Assembly: GCF_003432485.1 (NCBI RefSeq) | Contig: NZ_QVNQ01000002.1 | Span: 434,001-498,000 of the forward strand | Reading direction: 5' to 3' | From: Actinomadura spongiicola | GTDB taxonomy: Bacteria > Actinomycetota > Actinomycetes > Streptosporangiales > Streptosporangiaceae | Length of the DNA: 64,000 bases | Shown here: positions 18,735-26,403 of the stretch, in pieces | Layout of the letters: each line of letters opens with the position of its first letter | How positions within the stretch are numbered: the stretch's first letter is position 1 | Notes under the pieces: model-generated | Databases searched by the model: none | The model's input: only the letters and a program-made list of their open reading frames with translations | What the model was told of the DNA's origin: nothing | Position numbers and translations under genes: made by a program

Positions 18735-19474
18735 TGCAGGCCGCGCTTGCCGGGCGCCCAGAACGGCTTGACCTTGATCGACGTCCGGGGCCATCCCCGG
18801 TCGCGCACCAGATGATCGCGGATCAACTGGCACGTTCGCGCCTCCCCGGCCACGTAGGCGGCCCCCGGGCCCTCGGGGAGTTCAAGGCGTGACACGGCGT
18901 CCAGCATGACGGTGGACGCCGTCGCGGGCCGCCCCTCGCGGTGCACGCGGTGCAGCCGGTGCGGTCCGGGCAGCGGCGGATCGAGTTCGGGGGTCTCGCT
19001 CTCCACCACCCCGCAGACCCGCGCGGACGCGTCCAACTCCCGCAGCATCGCCCCGAACGCGACGGACGCGGTCTCCTCCCCGACGAACACGTGGTGCTCG
19101 GCGTCCCGGACGAAGAAGTCTCCCTGCGGCCACCAGAACGTCACCGCGTCGCCGACCTGGACCGCCCGCGCCCATCGGAGCCCGACGCCGTCGCCGTCGT
19201 AGAGGTGCGCGCGAAGCTCCAACGTCCGCGCGCCCCGGTCGAACTCCCAGATCGTGTAGGTGCGGAGGGTCTCGACCGGGTGGAGCAGCCCGTACATCGA
19301 CAGCGGGTCGTGGATCTGGATCCGCACGTGCTGGCCGGGCGAGTAGGGGAACGTGATCGGCGCCTCGGCGACGAGCCGGATCCGTTTCATCGTCGGCGTG
19401 ACCTCCCCGACAGCGGTGACCGTCGCTCCGATCGCGTACCGGCCGACCAGCCGGTTCAGCGGGTTACGGGCCAT
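18731..19474 (-). CDS. Siderophore-interacting protein (FAD-dependent ferric reductase family)
   Basis: ViuB/SIP family protein, which uses FAD and a reduced nicotinamide or ferredoxin to release iron from ferric siderophores. The FAD-binding motif is seen as ETLRTYTIWEFD, and the C-terminal NAD(P)H-like domain contains VGEETASVAFGAML and AAYVAGEARTC. At 247 residues it is normal in length. ATG at 19474 is preceded by GGAGGG and AAGGAG stretches. The stop shares a CTAG with deoA. It is divergent from a TetR regulator, which is the likely controller; no siderophore synthesis genes are visible here. Confidence 0.9.
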   Translation of the reverse strand: MARNPLNRLVGRYAIGATVTAVGEVTPTMKRIRLVAEAPITFPYSPGQHVRIQIHDPLSMYGLLHPVETLRTYTIWEFDRGARTLELRAHLYDGDGVGLRWARAVQVGDAVTFWWPQGDFFVRDAEHHVFVGEETASVAFGAMLRELDASARVCGVVESETPELDPPLPGPHRLHRVHREGRPATASTVMLDAVSRLELPEGPGAAYVAGEARTCQLIRDHLVRDRGWPRTSIKVKPFWAPGKRGLH

Positions 19475-19494
19475 GCTCCTTATCCCTCCTAGAT

Positions 19495-19516
19495 TTTCTT
19501 AGAGGTATTAAGGAAA
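19495..19516. promoter_or_regulatory. AT-rich imperfect dyad between SIP and TetR genes
   Basis: In the 89-bp divergent gap the arms TTTCTTA and TAAGGAAA face each other around a seven-base centre, with one extra base in the right arm. A minus-strand TTGACA lies at about 19531-19536 and could be a -35 element for the SIP gene. This is a plausible operator for the adjacent TetR protein, but the symmetry is imperfect. Confidence 0.4.
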
Positions 19517-19563
19517 CATAGAAGCCATAGACTGTCAACGCCATCGACCCCGGGAGGACGCCC

Positions 19564-20274
19564 ATGAACACCAGTCGCCGCGACCGGCTCCGGGACGGCA
19601 CCCTGACGGAGATCCGCGAAGCGGCGCGCACCCTGCTGACCACCCGGGGCACCGCCGCGGTGACGATCAACGCGGTCGCCCGCGAGGTCGGCATGAGCGG
19701 CCCGGCCCTCTACCACTACTTCTCCGGTCACCAGGAGCTGGTCCAGGCCGTCACCGCCGACTTCTTCGCCGAGCTCGCCGCGGCGATGCGGGCCGCCCGC
19801 GACGCCCGGCCCGGCGGCTCGATCTCCGCCCGCCTCCTCGCCGCCTGTCGCGCCATGCGCGCCTGGGCGATCGCGCATCCCGCCGAGTTCGGCTGGATCT
19901 TCACCAGCCCCGTCCCGTCCTCGGTCACCCGGGCCCCGGACTCCGCCCGCAACCTCGCCGGACGCGACTTCGAACGCGTTTTCCAGGACGAGATCGCGAA
20001 GCTGTGGGAAACGCGCCCGTTTCCCGTCCCGGACGACCTCCCGCCCGCGATCCGGGAGCAACTGCGCGCCTACACGGAGAAACTCGGCATCGAGCTACCC
20101 GTCGAGGCCGTCTACGTGACGACGTCCTGCTGGATCCGCCTCTACGGCATCCTGTGCATGGAGGTTCTCAACCAGCTCGACTACATCTACACCGACATGG
20201 AGTTCCTCTACGAGGAATGCCTCCGCGACCTGGCCGCGACACTCGGCCTCGACTACGAGCCCCCACCCGCCTGA
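19564..20274 (+). CDS. TetR/AcrR-family transcriptional regulator
   Basis: N-terminal helix-turn-helix: RTLLTTRGTAAVTINAVAREVGMSGPALYHYFSGHQELVQAV (split by family landmarks TINAVAREVGMS and LYHYF). The rest is an all-helical ligand-binding domain with the W-rich features of the TetR_C_13 (WHG) group (AWAIAHPAEFGWIFTSPVP; SCWIRLYGILCMEV). GGGAGG lies seven bases before the ATG. Divergent from the siderophore-interacting protein, which it probably regulates together with itself. Ligand unknown. The same WHG type recurs at 50401, with which it shares overall layout. Confidence 0.92.
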   Translation: MNTSRRDRLRDGTLTEIREAARTLLTTRGTAAVTINAVAREVGMSGPALYHYFSGHQELVQAVTADFFAELAAAMRAARDARPGGSISARLLAACRAMRAWAIAHPAEFGWIFTSPVPSSVTRAPDSARNLAGRDFERVFQDEIAKLWETRPFPVPDDLPPAIREQLRAYTEKLGIELPVEAVYVTTSCWIRLYGILCMEVLNQLDYIYTDMEFLYEECLRDLAATLGLDYEPPPA

Positions 20275-20327
20275 CCGAAGCCGGACGCCGACGGAGGCAG
20301 GCCCGGTCGCCCACCACGAGGCCTCGA

Positions 20328-20353
20328 TTCCTGAGCCGCCGCTGCTTCAGGAA
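20328..20353. terminator. Hairpin between convergent TetR and DUF4360 genes
   Basis: Perfect 7-bp inverted repeat TTCCTGA/TCAGGAA around a 12-base loop, with partly complementary GAGGCC and GGGCCCTC flanks that lengthen the stem. It sits in the 142-bp gap between two converging genes and is likely a two-way terminator. Confidence 0.5.
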
Positions 20354-20416
20354 CCGGGGCCCTCTGGCGTCCCCCGATCGGTGCCGCCGCGTCAGGCCGT
20401 CGCCCGTTCGCGGGGA

Positions 20417-21055
20417 CTACGTGGTGGAGCAGCGCTTCCAGACCATCGGGTAGACCTCTTTACCCTCCATCGTCATGTAGCTGATCTTGGTCTTGTCGGA
20501 GGTGCCGAGGCTGACCCGCAAGTCCGAGCTGATGACGAAACTGCGCTGCTCCCCGCACGGTTTGAAAACCGGGTCGGAGTCCGGGGGCTGGAATCGCCAG
20601 GGGCCGGAGAACGGACCGTCGAGCTTGAAGGTCTTCGGCGCCGGATTCGGCGTGCCTTGAAGGTGGCTGGACGACGTCAGCACACCGGAGGCACCCGCCT
20701 CAAGTTCTGCGTAGCCGCGGTAGTCGACGGCCGGCTTGATGGCGTAGCTGTAGCCCTGCGGAACGTGTATCCGCAGGAGGACCTGGCAGGTCCTCCTGTC
20801 AGTCGCCGGGTTCTTGCCGCCGCCGACCTCGACGCGCACCTCGTCCCGCAGAAGGGTGAGGGCCTGCTTGTCCACCGAGAAGTAGACCGACATCCCTCCC
20901 TGCACGCAGCCCGTGCCGTTGACCACCGCTACCTCGACGGTCACTCCGTCCGGTGGGGGGTCCGTGACCGCGGCGCCGGCACTTGTGGCGGTCAGGGCGG
21001 GCAGCGCGAGCGTGGCGCCCAAGATGGCGGGCAGGACGCGTCCGGTGTTCAACAT
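20417..21055 (-). CDS. Secreted DUF4360 protein
   Basis: Sec-type signal peptide at the N-terminus (MLNTGRVLPAILGATLALPA, cleavage probably after TSAGA), then a DUF4360-like domain: four or more cysteines, the conserved HVPQGYSYAI and DYRGYAELEAG blocks, and a terminal SDLRVSLGTSDKTKISYMTM strand set. DUF4360 proteins are secreted by actinomycetes and fungi; function is unknown. ATG at 21055 is chosen because GGAAGG lies five bases upstream; the frame is open to 21091. Expressed alone from an unusually AT-rich promoter region. Confidence 0.85.
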   Translation of the reverse strand: MLNTGRVLPAILGATLALPALTATSAGAAVTDPPPDGVTVEVAVVNGTGCVQGGMSVYFSVDKQALTLLRDEVRVEVGGGKNPATDRRTCQVLLRIHVPQGYSYAIKPAVDYRGYAELEAGASGVLTSSSHLQGTPNPAPKTFKLDGPFSGPWRFQPPDSDPVFKPCGEQRSFVISSDLRVSLGTSDKTKISYMTMEGKEVYPMVWKRCSTT

Positions 21056-21142
21056 GGCAGCCTTCCAGGTCGGACGTGGGGGGACGGCCATGCCGTTTCC
21101 AGCACGGCCACGAAGATCCTGGCGGGCCCGAGAATCACTGCC

Positions 21143-21172
21143 AGATTATTTCTGAGTCATTAATAAAGTCAA
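21143..21172 (-). promoter_or_regulatory. Sigma-70-like promoter in an AT-rich island
   Basis: On the minus strand TTGACT (21167-21172) is followed 18 bases later by TAATCT (21143-21148), a good housekeeping-like promoter reading into the DUF4360 gene with a leader of roughly 80 bases. It lies in an AT-rich stretch (about 21140-21205) that stands out from the surrounding GC-rich DNA. The same island contains AATAAA/TTTATT arms (21162-21180) and a TTCTATTCTATTAG repeat. Confidence 0.55.
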
Positions 21173-21319
21173 TGTTTATTCTATTCTATTAGTTTTCATA
21201 TTTAACTCGGAGTCCGGTGCGGTTCGTGCTGCTGGGGGGCGTGTTACGGTGGCGGCAGCGGGCCGGGAACGGTCCCTCCTTTGCCGCCGGTGCCGGGCGA
21301 CGTGCTTGGAGGTGCCCCT

Positions 21320-21784
21320 GTGGCCGAGCCCGTCGACCCCGACGTCGAACCGGCGGTGCCCGCTCAGCGGGTGCGGGCGTCGGTGGTCGCGGCGGTCGCG
21401 GGCGGTGGTGGTCTGGGTGCCGCGGCCCGTTACGCGGCGTCCTTGATCTGGCCCAGCGGCCCGGACGCCTTCCCGTGGACGACGCTGGGCGTGAACGCGG
21501 TCGGCTGCGCGGTCATCGGCGTGTTCATGGTGATCATCAGTGAGGTGTGGGCCGCCCATCGGCTGGTGCGCCCGTTCTTCGGCACCGGGGTGCTCGGCGG
21601 TTTCACCACGTTCTCCACCTATGCCGCCGACATCCAACGCCTGCTCGACGGCGGTCACGCCCGAACCGCCCTGGCGTACCTGGCGGGCACGGTCCTGGTC
21701 GCGCTGGCGGCGGTGTGGTTCGCGGCGACCGTCACCCGCCGCCTGATCGCTTGGAGACGTCCCGCGCGTGAGGGCGTCCGGTGA
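21320..21784 (+). CDS. crcB: CrcB/Fluc fluoride channel subunit 1
   Basis: Small four-helix membrane protein of the CrcB/Fluc family that exports fluoride. Family motifs: the GAAARYAAS first-helix turn, [11 protein letters not shown] (pore Asn) and [15 protein letters not shown] with the conserved Thr/Ser and break in helix 3. GTG at 21320 has GGAGG seven bases upstream. An acidic N-terminal tail of about 25 residues precedes the first helix. It overlaps the second crcB as GTGA. In Gram-positive bacteria two different CrcB subunits pair as an antiparallel heterodimer. I looked for a fluoride riboswitch upstream and did not recognise one. Confidence 0.93.
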   Translation: MAEPVDPDVEPAVPAQRVRASVVAAVAGGGGLGAAARYAASLIWPSGPDAFPWTTLGVNAVGCAVIGVFMVIISEVWAAHRLVRPFFGTGVLGGFTTFSTYAADIQRLLDGGHARTALAYLAGTVLVALAAVWFAATVTRRLIAWRRPAREGVR

Positions 21785-22155
21785 ACTGGTTCCTGGTGGT
21801 GGCCGGTGGCATGGTCGGGGCCGTGTTGCGTTACCTGACCGACCGGGCGGTCCAGGCCCGGCATGACACCGCCTTCCCCTGGGGCACGTTCACCGCCAAC
21901 GTCACCGGCTGCCTGGTCATCGGGGTGCTGACCGGCGCCGTCGTCCACGGCGCGGCGTCCGAGGACGTAGGGCTGTTGCTGGGGACGGGGCTGTGCGGGG
22001 CGTTGACGACCTACTCGACCTTCTCGTACGAGACGCTGCGGCTGAGCGAGACCGGGGAACGGTTCTTCGCCGCCGCCAACGTGGTCGTCAGCGTCGTCGC
22101 GGGGCTGGGCGCGGTGTTCGTCGGCGCCGCACTGGCCGACGCGGTGTGGGCCTGA
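21781..22155 (+). CDS. crcB: CrcB/Fluc fluoride channel subunit 2
   Basis: Second fluoride channel subunit, 124 residues, four membrane helices. Motifs: [25 protein letters not shown] and [18 protein letters not shown] start overlaps the stop of subunit 1, so the two are made in step, as expected of a heterodimer. The stop is one base from that of the convergent SCO6745-like gene. Confidence 0.93.
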   Translation: MNWFLVVAGGMVGAVLRYLTDRAVQARHDTAFPWGTFTANVTGCLVIGVLTGAVVHGAASEDVGLLLGTGLCGALTTYSTFSYETLRLSETGERFFAAANVVVSVVAGLGAVFVGAALADAVWA

Positions 22156-22156
22156 C

Positions 22157-23005
22157 CTACCCGGCCGGACGGGGAAGTCCGATCGGGTTGGGAAACGGGA
22201 TGTCGCCGTTCTCGGCGACGGCGCGGGCGACGGGCGCGAGCAGCCGGTGGAGGGCGGCCGGGTCGTCCAGGGACTGGTACGGGGGCGCGGCCAGGGCGTC
22301 CGTTCGGCGTTCGATCTCCGCCTTGAGGGTTCGGCCCGCGTCGGTGGCGCTCTCCCCGTCGACGAGCCCGCGCGCCGCGAGGGCGGCGGACGCCTCGTCC
22401 CATTCCTCCTCCGACCAGCCGCGGCTGAACCTCAACAGTTCCCCGGGGGTGCCGCTCACGGCGCACGCCAGGACGTTGCACTCCAGACCGTTCAGACCCT
22501 CGGCCGTCAGCACCGCGACGTGCCCGTCGCCGCGATGCTCGCGGAGCGCCGTCGCCAATTGCCAGAGCGCCTCCACCGGGTCCTCGGGCGGGTCGAGGTC
22601 GCGGTTCGCGGCGAACAGCACCCGTCCGGCCCCGTCCGCGGCCTCGACGACCGCGCGCAGCCTCGGCACCGCCTCGGCCGCCACGCCGTCGATGTCGGGC
22701 GCCGCCCGCCGGAGCGCCTTCGCCGCGGCGACGCCGCGCACCGCCAGGATGCTCGCGGGGGAGGCGAAACCCCAGGCGTCCGGCACCGCGCGGCGGACTC
22801 GTGCCGGGTGGAACCCGTAGAAGGACGCCTCGATCACCGCGGCGGGGACGGGTCCCAGCGGAGCCCCGCGACTGCCGAAGTAGCCCATCCAGAATCCCCT
22901 GAGCCCGACCTCCTTGTTCGCGGCCAGGCACTCCGGGGCGAAGTACGTCACCGCGTGCAGGGGTTCGAGGGCCGACCAGAAGTCCCGTGCGATGGATACG
23001 TCCAT
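22157..23005 (-). CDS. SCO6745-family protein
   Basis: Resembles the SCO6745/SalK-like family of actinobacterial proteins: an N-terminal half with FAPECLAANKEVGLRGFWMGYFGSR (given in parts: FAPECLAA and FWMGYFGSRGAPLG), and a C-terminal half with a winged-helix-like segment (RGWSEEEWDEASAALAARGL). Function is unknown; the C-terminal part suggests DNA or ligand binding. ATG at 23005 has ACAGGAG six bases upstream. It is divergent from a double-HTH MerR regulator and shares with it a gap containing a GTCTCAA dyad, so it is probably the regulator's target. Confidence 0.8.
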   Translation of the reverse strand: MDVSIARDFWSALEPLHAVTYFAPECLAANKEVGLRGFWMGYFGSRGAPLGPVPAAVIEASFYGFHPARVRRAVPDAWGFASPASILAVRGVAAAKALRRAAPDIDGVAAEAVPRLRAVVEAADGAGRVLFAANRDLDPPEDPVEALWQLATALREHRGDGHVAVLTAEGLNGLECNVLACAVSGTPGELLRFSRGWSEEEWDEASAALAARGLVDGESATDAGRTLKAEIERRTDALAAPPYQSLDDPAALHRLLAPVARAVAENGDIPFPNPIGLPRPAG

Positions 23006-23029
23006 TCCGGCTCCTGTCTCTATGCAGAT

Positions 23030-23062
23030 GTCTCAATCGTGCCATTGGAATTGGGTTGAGAC
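23030..23062. promoter_or_regulatory. GTCTCAA dyad, probable MerR-type operator
   Basis: Perfect inverted repeat GTCTCAA (23030-23036) / TTGAGAC (23056-23062) separated by 19 bases, in the 101-bp divergent gap. A 19-base separation is like the spacing of MerR-family promoters, whose dyad lies in a lengthened spacer. The best candidate binder is the adjacent MerR-type regulator. A second dyad GGCGGG/CCCGCC lies at 23066-23084, just ahead of the regulator's start. Confidence 0.55.
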
Positions 23063-23106
23063 CGAGGCGGGTCGAAGGCCCGCCCGTAAGGTAGAGTCAC
23101 CGCACG

Positions 23107-23826
23107 GTGATCACCTTGCGACCAGCCGACCTCGCGCGCCGGCACGGGATCTCGACCCAGGCGGTCCGCAACTACGAGCGGGACGGTTTCATCCCGCGGG
23201 CCGATCGCACCCCGAGCGGCTACCGGATCTTCACCGAGGTGCACGCGGCGGCGCTGCACGCCTACCTCTCGCTCGTCCCCGCGTACGGCTACGCGGCCGC
23301 CGGTCAGATCATGCACGCGCTCCACGACGACGAGCTCGACCGGGCTCTGACGATCATCGACCGGGGCCATGGTCGGCTGCTCCGCGACCGGGACACCCTC
23401 GCCGCGGTGCGCACGGCGGTCGGCCATCTGACGGCCGAGCCCGGCACCCCACCCGAACCACCGGCGGGCCCCGAAACGTGGATCATCGGCGAGCTGGCCC
23501 ATCGGCTCGACGTCACCCCGGCGACCCTGCGGAAGTGGGAGAGCGTCGGGATCCTGGCCCCGGAACGGGACCCGCGCACCGGTTACCGCGTCTTCCATGC
23601 GAGCGACGTCCGGGACGCCGAACTGGCCCACCTCCTCAGACGCGGCGGCTATCCCCTGGAGCACATCGCCACCGTCGTCCGGCAGGTCCGGTCGGCGGGC
23701 GGCACCGACGCCCTGGCCGCTTCCCTGGACGACTGGCACCGCAAACTCACCGCGCAGGGCGTGGCCATGCTGAAAGCGGCCGCGAGCCTCGACCACTACC
23801 TGACCGTGCTCGACCCGGACGGCTGA
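23107..23826 (+). CDS. MerR-family regulator with two HTH domains (TioE-like)
   Basis: Two MerR-type winged-helix domains lie in one chain. The first (residues about 1-70) has LARRHGISTQAVRNYERDG and TPSGYRIFT; the second (about 122-190) has LAHRLDVTPATLRKWESVG and RTGYRVFHASDV. Each has the usual recognition helix and wing. A linker of about 50 residues rich in Pro/Gly joins them and no long effector-binding domain follows. This arrangement matches regulators annotated TioE-like in actinomycetes. GTG at 23107; TAAGGT at 23087-23092 may be a -10 for a very short leader. Likely regulates itself and the divergent SCO6745-like gene. Confidence 0.88.
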   Translation: MITLRPADLARRHGISTQAVRNYERDGFIPRADRTPSGYRIFTEVHAAALHAYLSLVPAYGYAAAGQIMHALHDDELDRALTIIDRGHGRLLRDRDTLAAVRTAVGHLTAEPGTPPEPPAGPETWIIGELAHRLDVTPATLRKWESVGILAPERDPRTGYRVFHASDVRDAELAHLLRRGGYPLEHIATVVRQVRSAGGTDALAASLDDWHRKLTAQGVAMLKAAASLDHYLTVLDPDG

Positions 23827-23930
23827 GCTCCCCTCGCGTCCAAGAGGTCGGGACCCGGTGCCGCCTACACCATGGGGAGCGCGGAGGACAGAGGATTGCC
23901 GATAGCGGACACGAAGAGTAGTCGATCACA

Positions 23931-23950
23931 AACTCTGGGTAATCAGAGTT
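23931..23950. promoter_or_regulatory. Perfect inverted repeat upstream of the BP74-like gene
   Basis: AACTCTG (23931-23937) and CAGAGTT (23944-23950) face each other around GGTAAT, 45 bases before the GTG of the secreted BP74-like protein. Relative AT-richness and symmetry suggest an operator or a 5'-leader hairpin. The upstream neighbour is a MerR-type regulator, but this repeat differs from the GTCTCAA dyad. Confidence 0.5.
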
Positions 23951-23994
23951 CGGGTCGCACCAGGGCGCCCCACCGAACTCCCACGGAGGGAACC

Positions 23995-24471
23995 GTGCAC
24001 GTCTTCACCTCCCGATCCGCGCCGCGTCAGGCGATGTCGCGCCTGCGGGTCCTCGCCGGGGCGGTCGCCCTGGCGGTCGCCGCGCCGCTGCTCCTGCTCG
24101 GTACCGCCCGGCCCGCCGGAGCCGACCCGGCGGCGTACTTCGTCTTCACCGACGTCACCCGGCGGGAGGCCGTCGTCCAGCTCACCGACCCGGCCGACAT
24201 CGAGCACGCGCGGGCGCTCGTCAACGGCCAGACCACCGAAAGACCGCACCTCGTCGGCCGGATCAACAAGCGCCCCGCCCCCTACAACCCCCCTTGGACA
24301 TTCCACTACGACCCCGCCACGGTCGACTTCTTCGACTTCGCCATCGAGGTTTGCGACGCCACCATCCCGTACGTCGAAGACCATCTCGACGAGGCGGGCG
24401 GCGCGTTCCTCCCCGGCCTGGTGTGGTGCCCCTGGACGTCCCGCCTGTTGAGGGAGATACCCGCCCCGTGA
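23995..24471 (+). CDS. Secreted BP74-like (calmodulin-binding-protein-like) protein
   Basis: A Sec signal peptide ([18 protein letters not shown] segment, cleavage near ARPAGA) is followed by a single domain of about 105 residues: [66 protein letters not shown] and [15 protein letters not shown] (each a short conserved block). This pattern matches bacterial homologues of the Dictyostelium calmodulin-binding protein BP74. Function in bacteria is unknown. GTG at 23995 is chosen because ACGGAGGG lies seven bases upstream; the frame is open for another 41 codons without support. Two cysteines could form a disulphide. Confidence 0.75.
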   Translation: MHVFTSRSAPRQAMSRLRVLAGAVALAVAAPLLLLGTARPAGADPAAYFVFTDVTRREAVVQLTDPADIEHARALVNGQTTERPHLVGRINKRPAPYNPPWTFHYDPATVDFFDFAIEVCDATIPYVEDHLDEAGGAFLPGLVWCPWTSRLLREIPAP

Positions 24472-24479
24472 CGGCGCCC

Positions 24480-24542
24480 GGCGCGGTGCCGCGCCGGTGA
24501 CGTCGCACCCGTCCGCCCGGGGGGTCGAGCCGACCCCCGGGC
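24480..24542. terminator. Two hairpins between BP74-like and MOSC genes
   Basis: GGCGCGG/CCGCGCC (24480-24495, two-base loop) and a much stronger GC-rich stem at 24515-24542 (GCCCGGGGG...CGACCCCCGGGC with a single-base bulge and loop AGC). They sit between convergent stops and probably end transcription from both sides. Confidence 0.6.
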
Positions 24543-24569
24543 ACCTGCGGGCACCCTGTCCCGGGACGC

Positions 24570-25214
24570 TCAGGCGATGCGGCGGCGGGCCAAATCCTTC
24601 AGCTCCTGCGGCAGGGCGTCGGCCCTCAGCAGGCGCGGCAACAGGTCGGGTTCGCCGGTGAGGGCGCGGAAGGCGACGGCCACGGTGACATCGTGGTCGG
24701 GCCGCTCCTCGACGCCGACGGGATCGTCGGCACGGACCTCCCCGGGCGCGATGACGCGCAGGTAGGCGCCGGGACGAGCCACCTCGGTGAACCGTTTGAT
24801 CCACCCTGTCTCGTCCAGCCACCCCTGGAAGGTGGCGCAGGGAATCCTCGGGCAGCTCACCTCCAGGACCACCTCGGCCCCCACCCGCCACCGCTCACCG
24901 ATCAGGGCGCCGTTGACCTCGATCCCGGCGGTCGTCAGGTTCTCCCCGAAGACGCCGTCGGGCAGCGGCCTGCCCAGTTCGTCCTGCCAGAAGTCGAGGT
25001 CCTCGCGCGCATAGGCGTAGACGGCCTGGTCGGGGCCGCCATGGCCGGGGCTGTAAGTCCTGTCACCCGCCAAGCCGACGTCCCCCGGTTCCCCGGGGTT
25101 CGGCGCGGTGACCATGACCGGCCCGGTGGTCGGTCGCTTGTCGATGCCCGTCACCGCGACGGCCTGCCAAGGATTGGCCCGGGGCCTGCCGATGTTGACC
25201 GAAAGGAGCTTCAC
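24570..25214 (-). CDS. MOSC-domain protein (YiiM-like)
   Basis: MOSC (molybdenum-cofactor sulfurase C-terminal-like) domain protein. Family features: KRPTTGPVMV, GLAGDRTYSPGHGGPDQAVY, FGENLTTAGIEVNGALIGERW and the conserved cysteine in SCPRIPCATF. The C-terminal 60 residues resemble the YiiM 3-alpha domain region. Relatives such as YiiM reduce N-hydroxylated compounds with Mo cofactor. GTG at 25214; the ribosome site is weak. An open frame continues upstream into the GNAT gene's antisense frame, which gives a false fusion. It lies 71 bases downstream of the GNAT gene on the same strand. Confidence 0.88.
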   Translation of the reverse strand: MKLLSVNIGRPRANPWQAVAVTGIDKRPTTGPVMVTAPNPGEPGDVGLAGDRTYSPGHGGPDQAVYAYAREDLDFWQDELGRPLPDGVFGENLTTAGIEVNGALIGERWRVGAEVVLEVSCPRIPCATFQGWLDETGWIKRFTEVARPGAYLRVIAPGEVRADDPVGVEERPDHDVTVAVAFRALTGEPDLLPRLLRADALPQELKDLARRRIA

Positions 25215-25285
25215 ACGGCGACGATACGTACCGGCCGACGCGCTTGCGGCACGGCGACGACCAAGAGGCAATCCTGAGTTGCCTG

Positions 25286-25828
25286 TCAGGTGTCGCCGTT
25301 GTCGAAGGCGCGGAGCGTGAAGAGCGACAGGCGTAGGCGGTAGACGTCGCCGGGCAGCGGCCCCCGTTCCTTCCAGCCGAGGCTGCGATAGAGGTGGGCG
25401 GCGGGTGCCTGGGCGTGGGTGACCAGCCAGGCGGCGTCCCGGCCGTCGACGATGTTCTCCATGAGGCGGCGGCCGATGCCCCGCCCCTGGGCGTCGGGAT
25501 CGACGAACAGTTCGGCTACGGCGAAGGCCCCGCCGATGAGCTCGTCGGCACGGTCGGGGCCGAACGCGGAGACCACCGCGCGCTCCATGCGATCGTCGTG
25601 CCGGACGTTCCGGGTGGGCCAGCCATAGGTCATGCCCACCAGCTGTTCCGTGTCCATGACCGTGATCGCGGTGAAGCCGGGCCGGGCGGTCGCGTCGGCC
25701 AGTTTGCCCGGGTAGTCGGAGAGTTGCTGCGGCGTCTCCGACCACGGCGGACGGCTGTAGCACCGGTGATAGAGGTCGATGATCTGCTCGCTGATCGCCA
25801 TCGCGCGCTGACCGTCAAGCCGTTCCAT
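25286..25828 (-). CDS. GNAT-family N-acetyltransferase
   Basis: GCN5-related acetyltransferase of 180 residues. Motif A is clear: VAELFVDPDAQGRGIGRRLME, with the QGRGIG acetyl-CoA pyrophosphate loop; motif B follows as APAAHLYRSLGWKERG. The acceptor is unknown. ATG at 25828 has GGGAGG six bases upstream. A small dyad TGCTG/CAGCA (25853-25865) overlaps the likely -10 region (GATACT on the minus strand). Probably the first gene of a short unit with the MOSC gene. Confidence 0.88.
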   Translation of the reverse strand: MERLDGQRAMAISEQIIDLYHRCYSRPPWSETPQQLSDYPGKLADATARPGFTAITVMDTEQLVGMTYGWPTRNVRHDDRMERAVVSAFGPDRADELIGGAFAVAELFVDPDAQGRGIGRRLMENIVDGRDAAWLVTHAQAPAAHLYRSLGWKERGPLPGDVYRLRLSLFTLRAFDNGDT

Positions 25829-25852
25829 CGGCGCCTCCCGCTGCGACCGCAT

Positions 25853-25865
25853 TGCTGATGCAGCA
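25853..25865. promoter_or_regulatory. Small dyad upstream of the GNAT gene
   Basis: TGCTG-ATG-CAGCA, a perfect 5-bp inverted repeat with a three-base centre, 25 bases before the GNAT start and next to a minus-strand GATACT that could be a -10 element. It may be an operator; short enough to be chance. Confidence 0.25.
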
Positions 25866-25996
25866 GTATCGCAACAGGGGCGGGAGGGTGGGCGGCAGGG
25901 TCCGCGCGTCCCGTGCCCGATCGTCTGCCCGGACGTCTTGACGCAGGTCAGGCCCGGTGCGAGCGTGAAACTGATGGTGAAAAAGGGGGACCCATC

Positions 25997-26359
25997 ATGA
26001 CGGAGATCAAGAGCATCGAGAAGCCGGACGACCGGCGCGACTTTCCCAGGGGGCACCTCGAAGTCGTCAACCTGACCGGGCTGGTGTTCGGCATGGCGAC
26101 GTTCGAGCCCGGCTGGCGGTGGACCGAGTCGGTCAAGGACATCGCGGGCACGGACCTCTGCGAGGTCCACCACAACGGCTACTGCGCCGAGGGCCGGATG
26201 CGCATCCTCATGCGGGACGGGTCCGAAGGGGAGGTCGGCCCCGGCGACGTGTTCGTCGTGCCTCCGGGTCATGACGCGTGGGTCGTCGGGGACGAGCCGT
26301 GCGTGGTGTTCGACTTCGCGGGCGGCATCGGCGAGTACGCGAAGTCCGGCGGACGCTGA
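25997..26359 (+). CDS. Small cupin-domain protein
   Basis: Single-domain cupin of 120 residues. Cupin motif 1 is seen around CEVHHNGYCAEGRMRILMRDG and motif 2 around GPGDVFVVPPGHDAWVVGDE (in parts: VHHNGYCAEGRM; FVVPPGHDAW). The histidines and glutamate that bind metal in many cupins are partly present. Likely cytoplasmic; substrate unknown. ATG at 25997 has GGGGGA upstream. A strong hairpin follows the stop. Confidence 0.82.
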   Translation: MTEIKSIEKPDDRRDFPRGHLEVVNLTGLVFGMATFEPGWRWTESVKDIAGTDLCEVHHNGYCAEGRMRILMRDGSEGEVGPGDVFVVPPGHDAWVVGDEPCVVFDFAGGIGEYAKSGGR

Positions 26360-26367
26360 CCGGCCTT

Positions 26368-26393
26368 GCCGGGGGCGGTGTTCCGCCCCCGGC
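26368..26393. terminator. Strong two-way terminator hairpin
   Basis: Perfect 11-bp stem GCCGGGGGCGG/CCGCCCCCGGC with a TGTT loop, exactly between the converging cupin and small secreted-protein genes. It lacks a T-run on either strand, as is usual in this GC-rich DNA. Confidence 0.75.
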
Positions 26394-26403
26394 GCCCGTC
26401 AGG

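Noticed and set aside
21206..21319. Fluoride riboswitch before crcB
   Set aside because: A hairpin is possible but the conserved elements of the crcB motif are not visible to me.
24570..25763. Apparent fusion of a 180-residue region to the MOSC protein
   Set aside because: The upstream part is the wrong frame of the GNAT gene; a GTG at 25214 gives a normal MOSC length.
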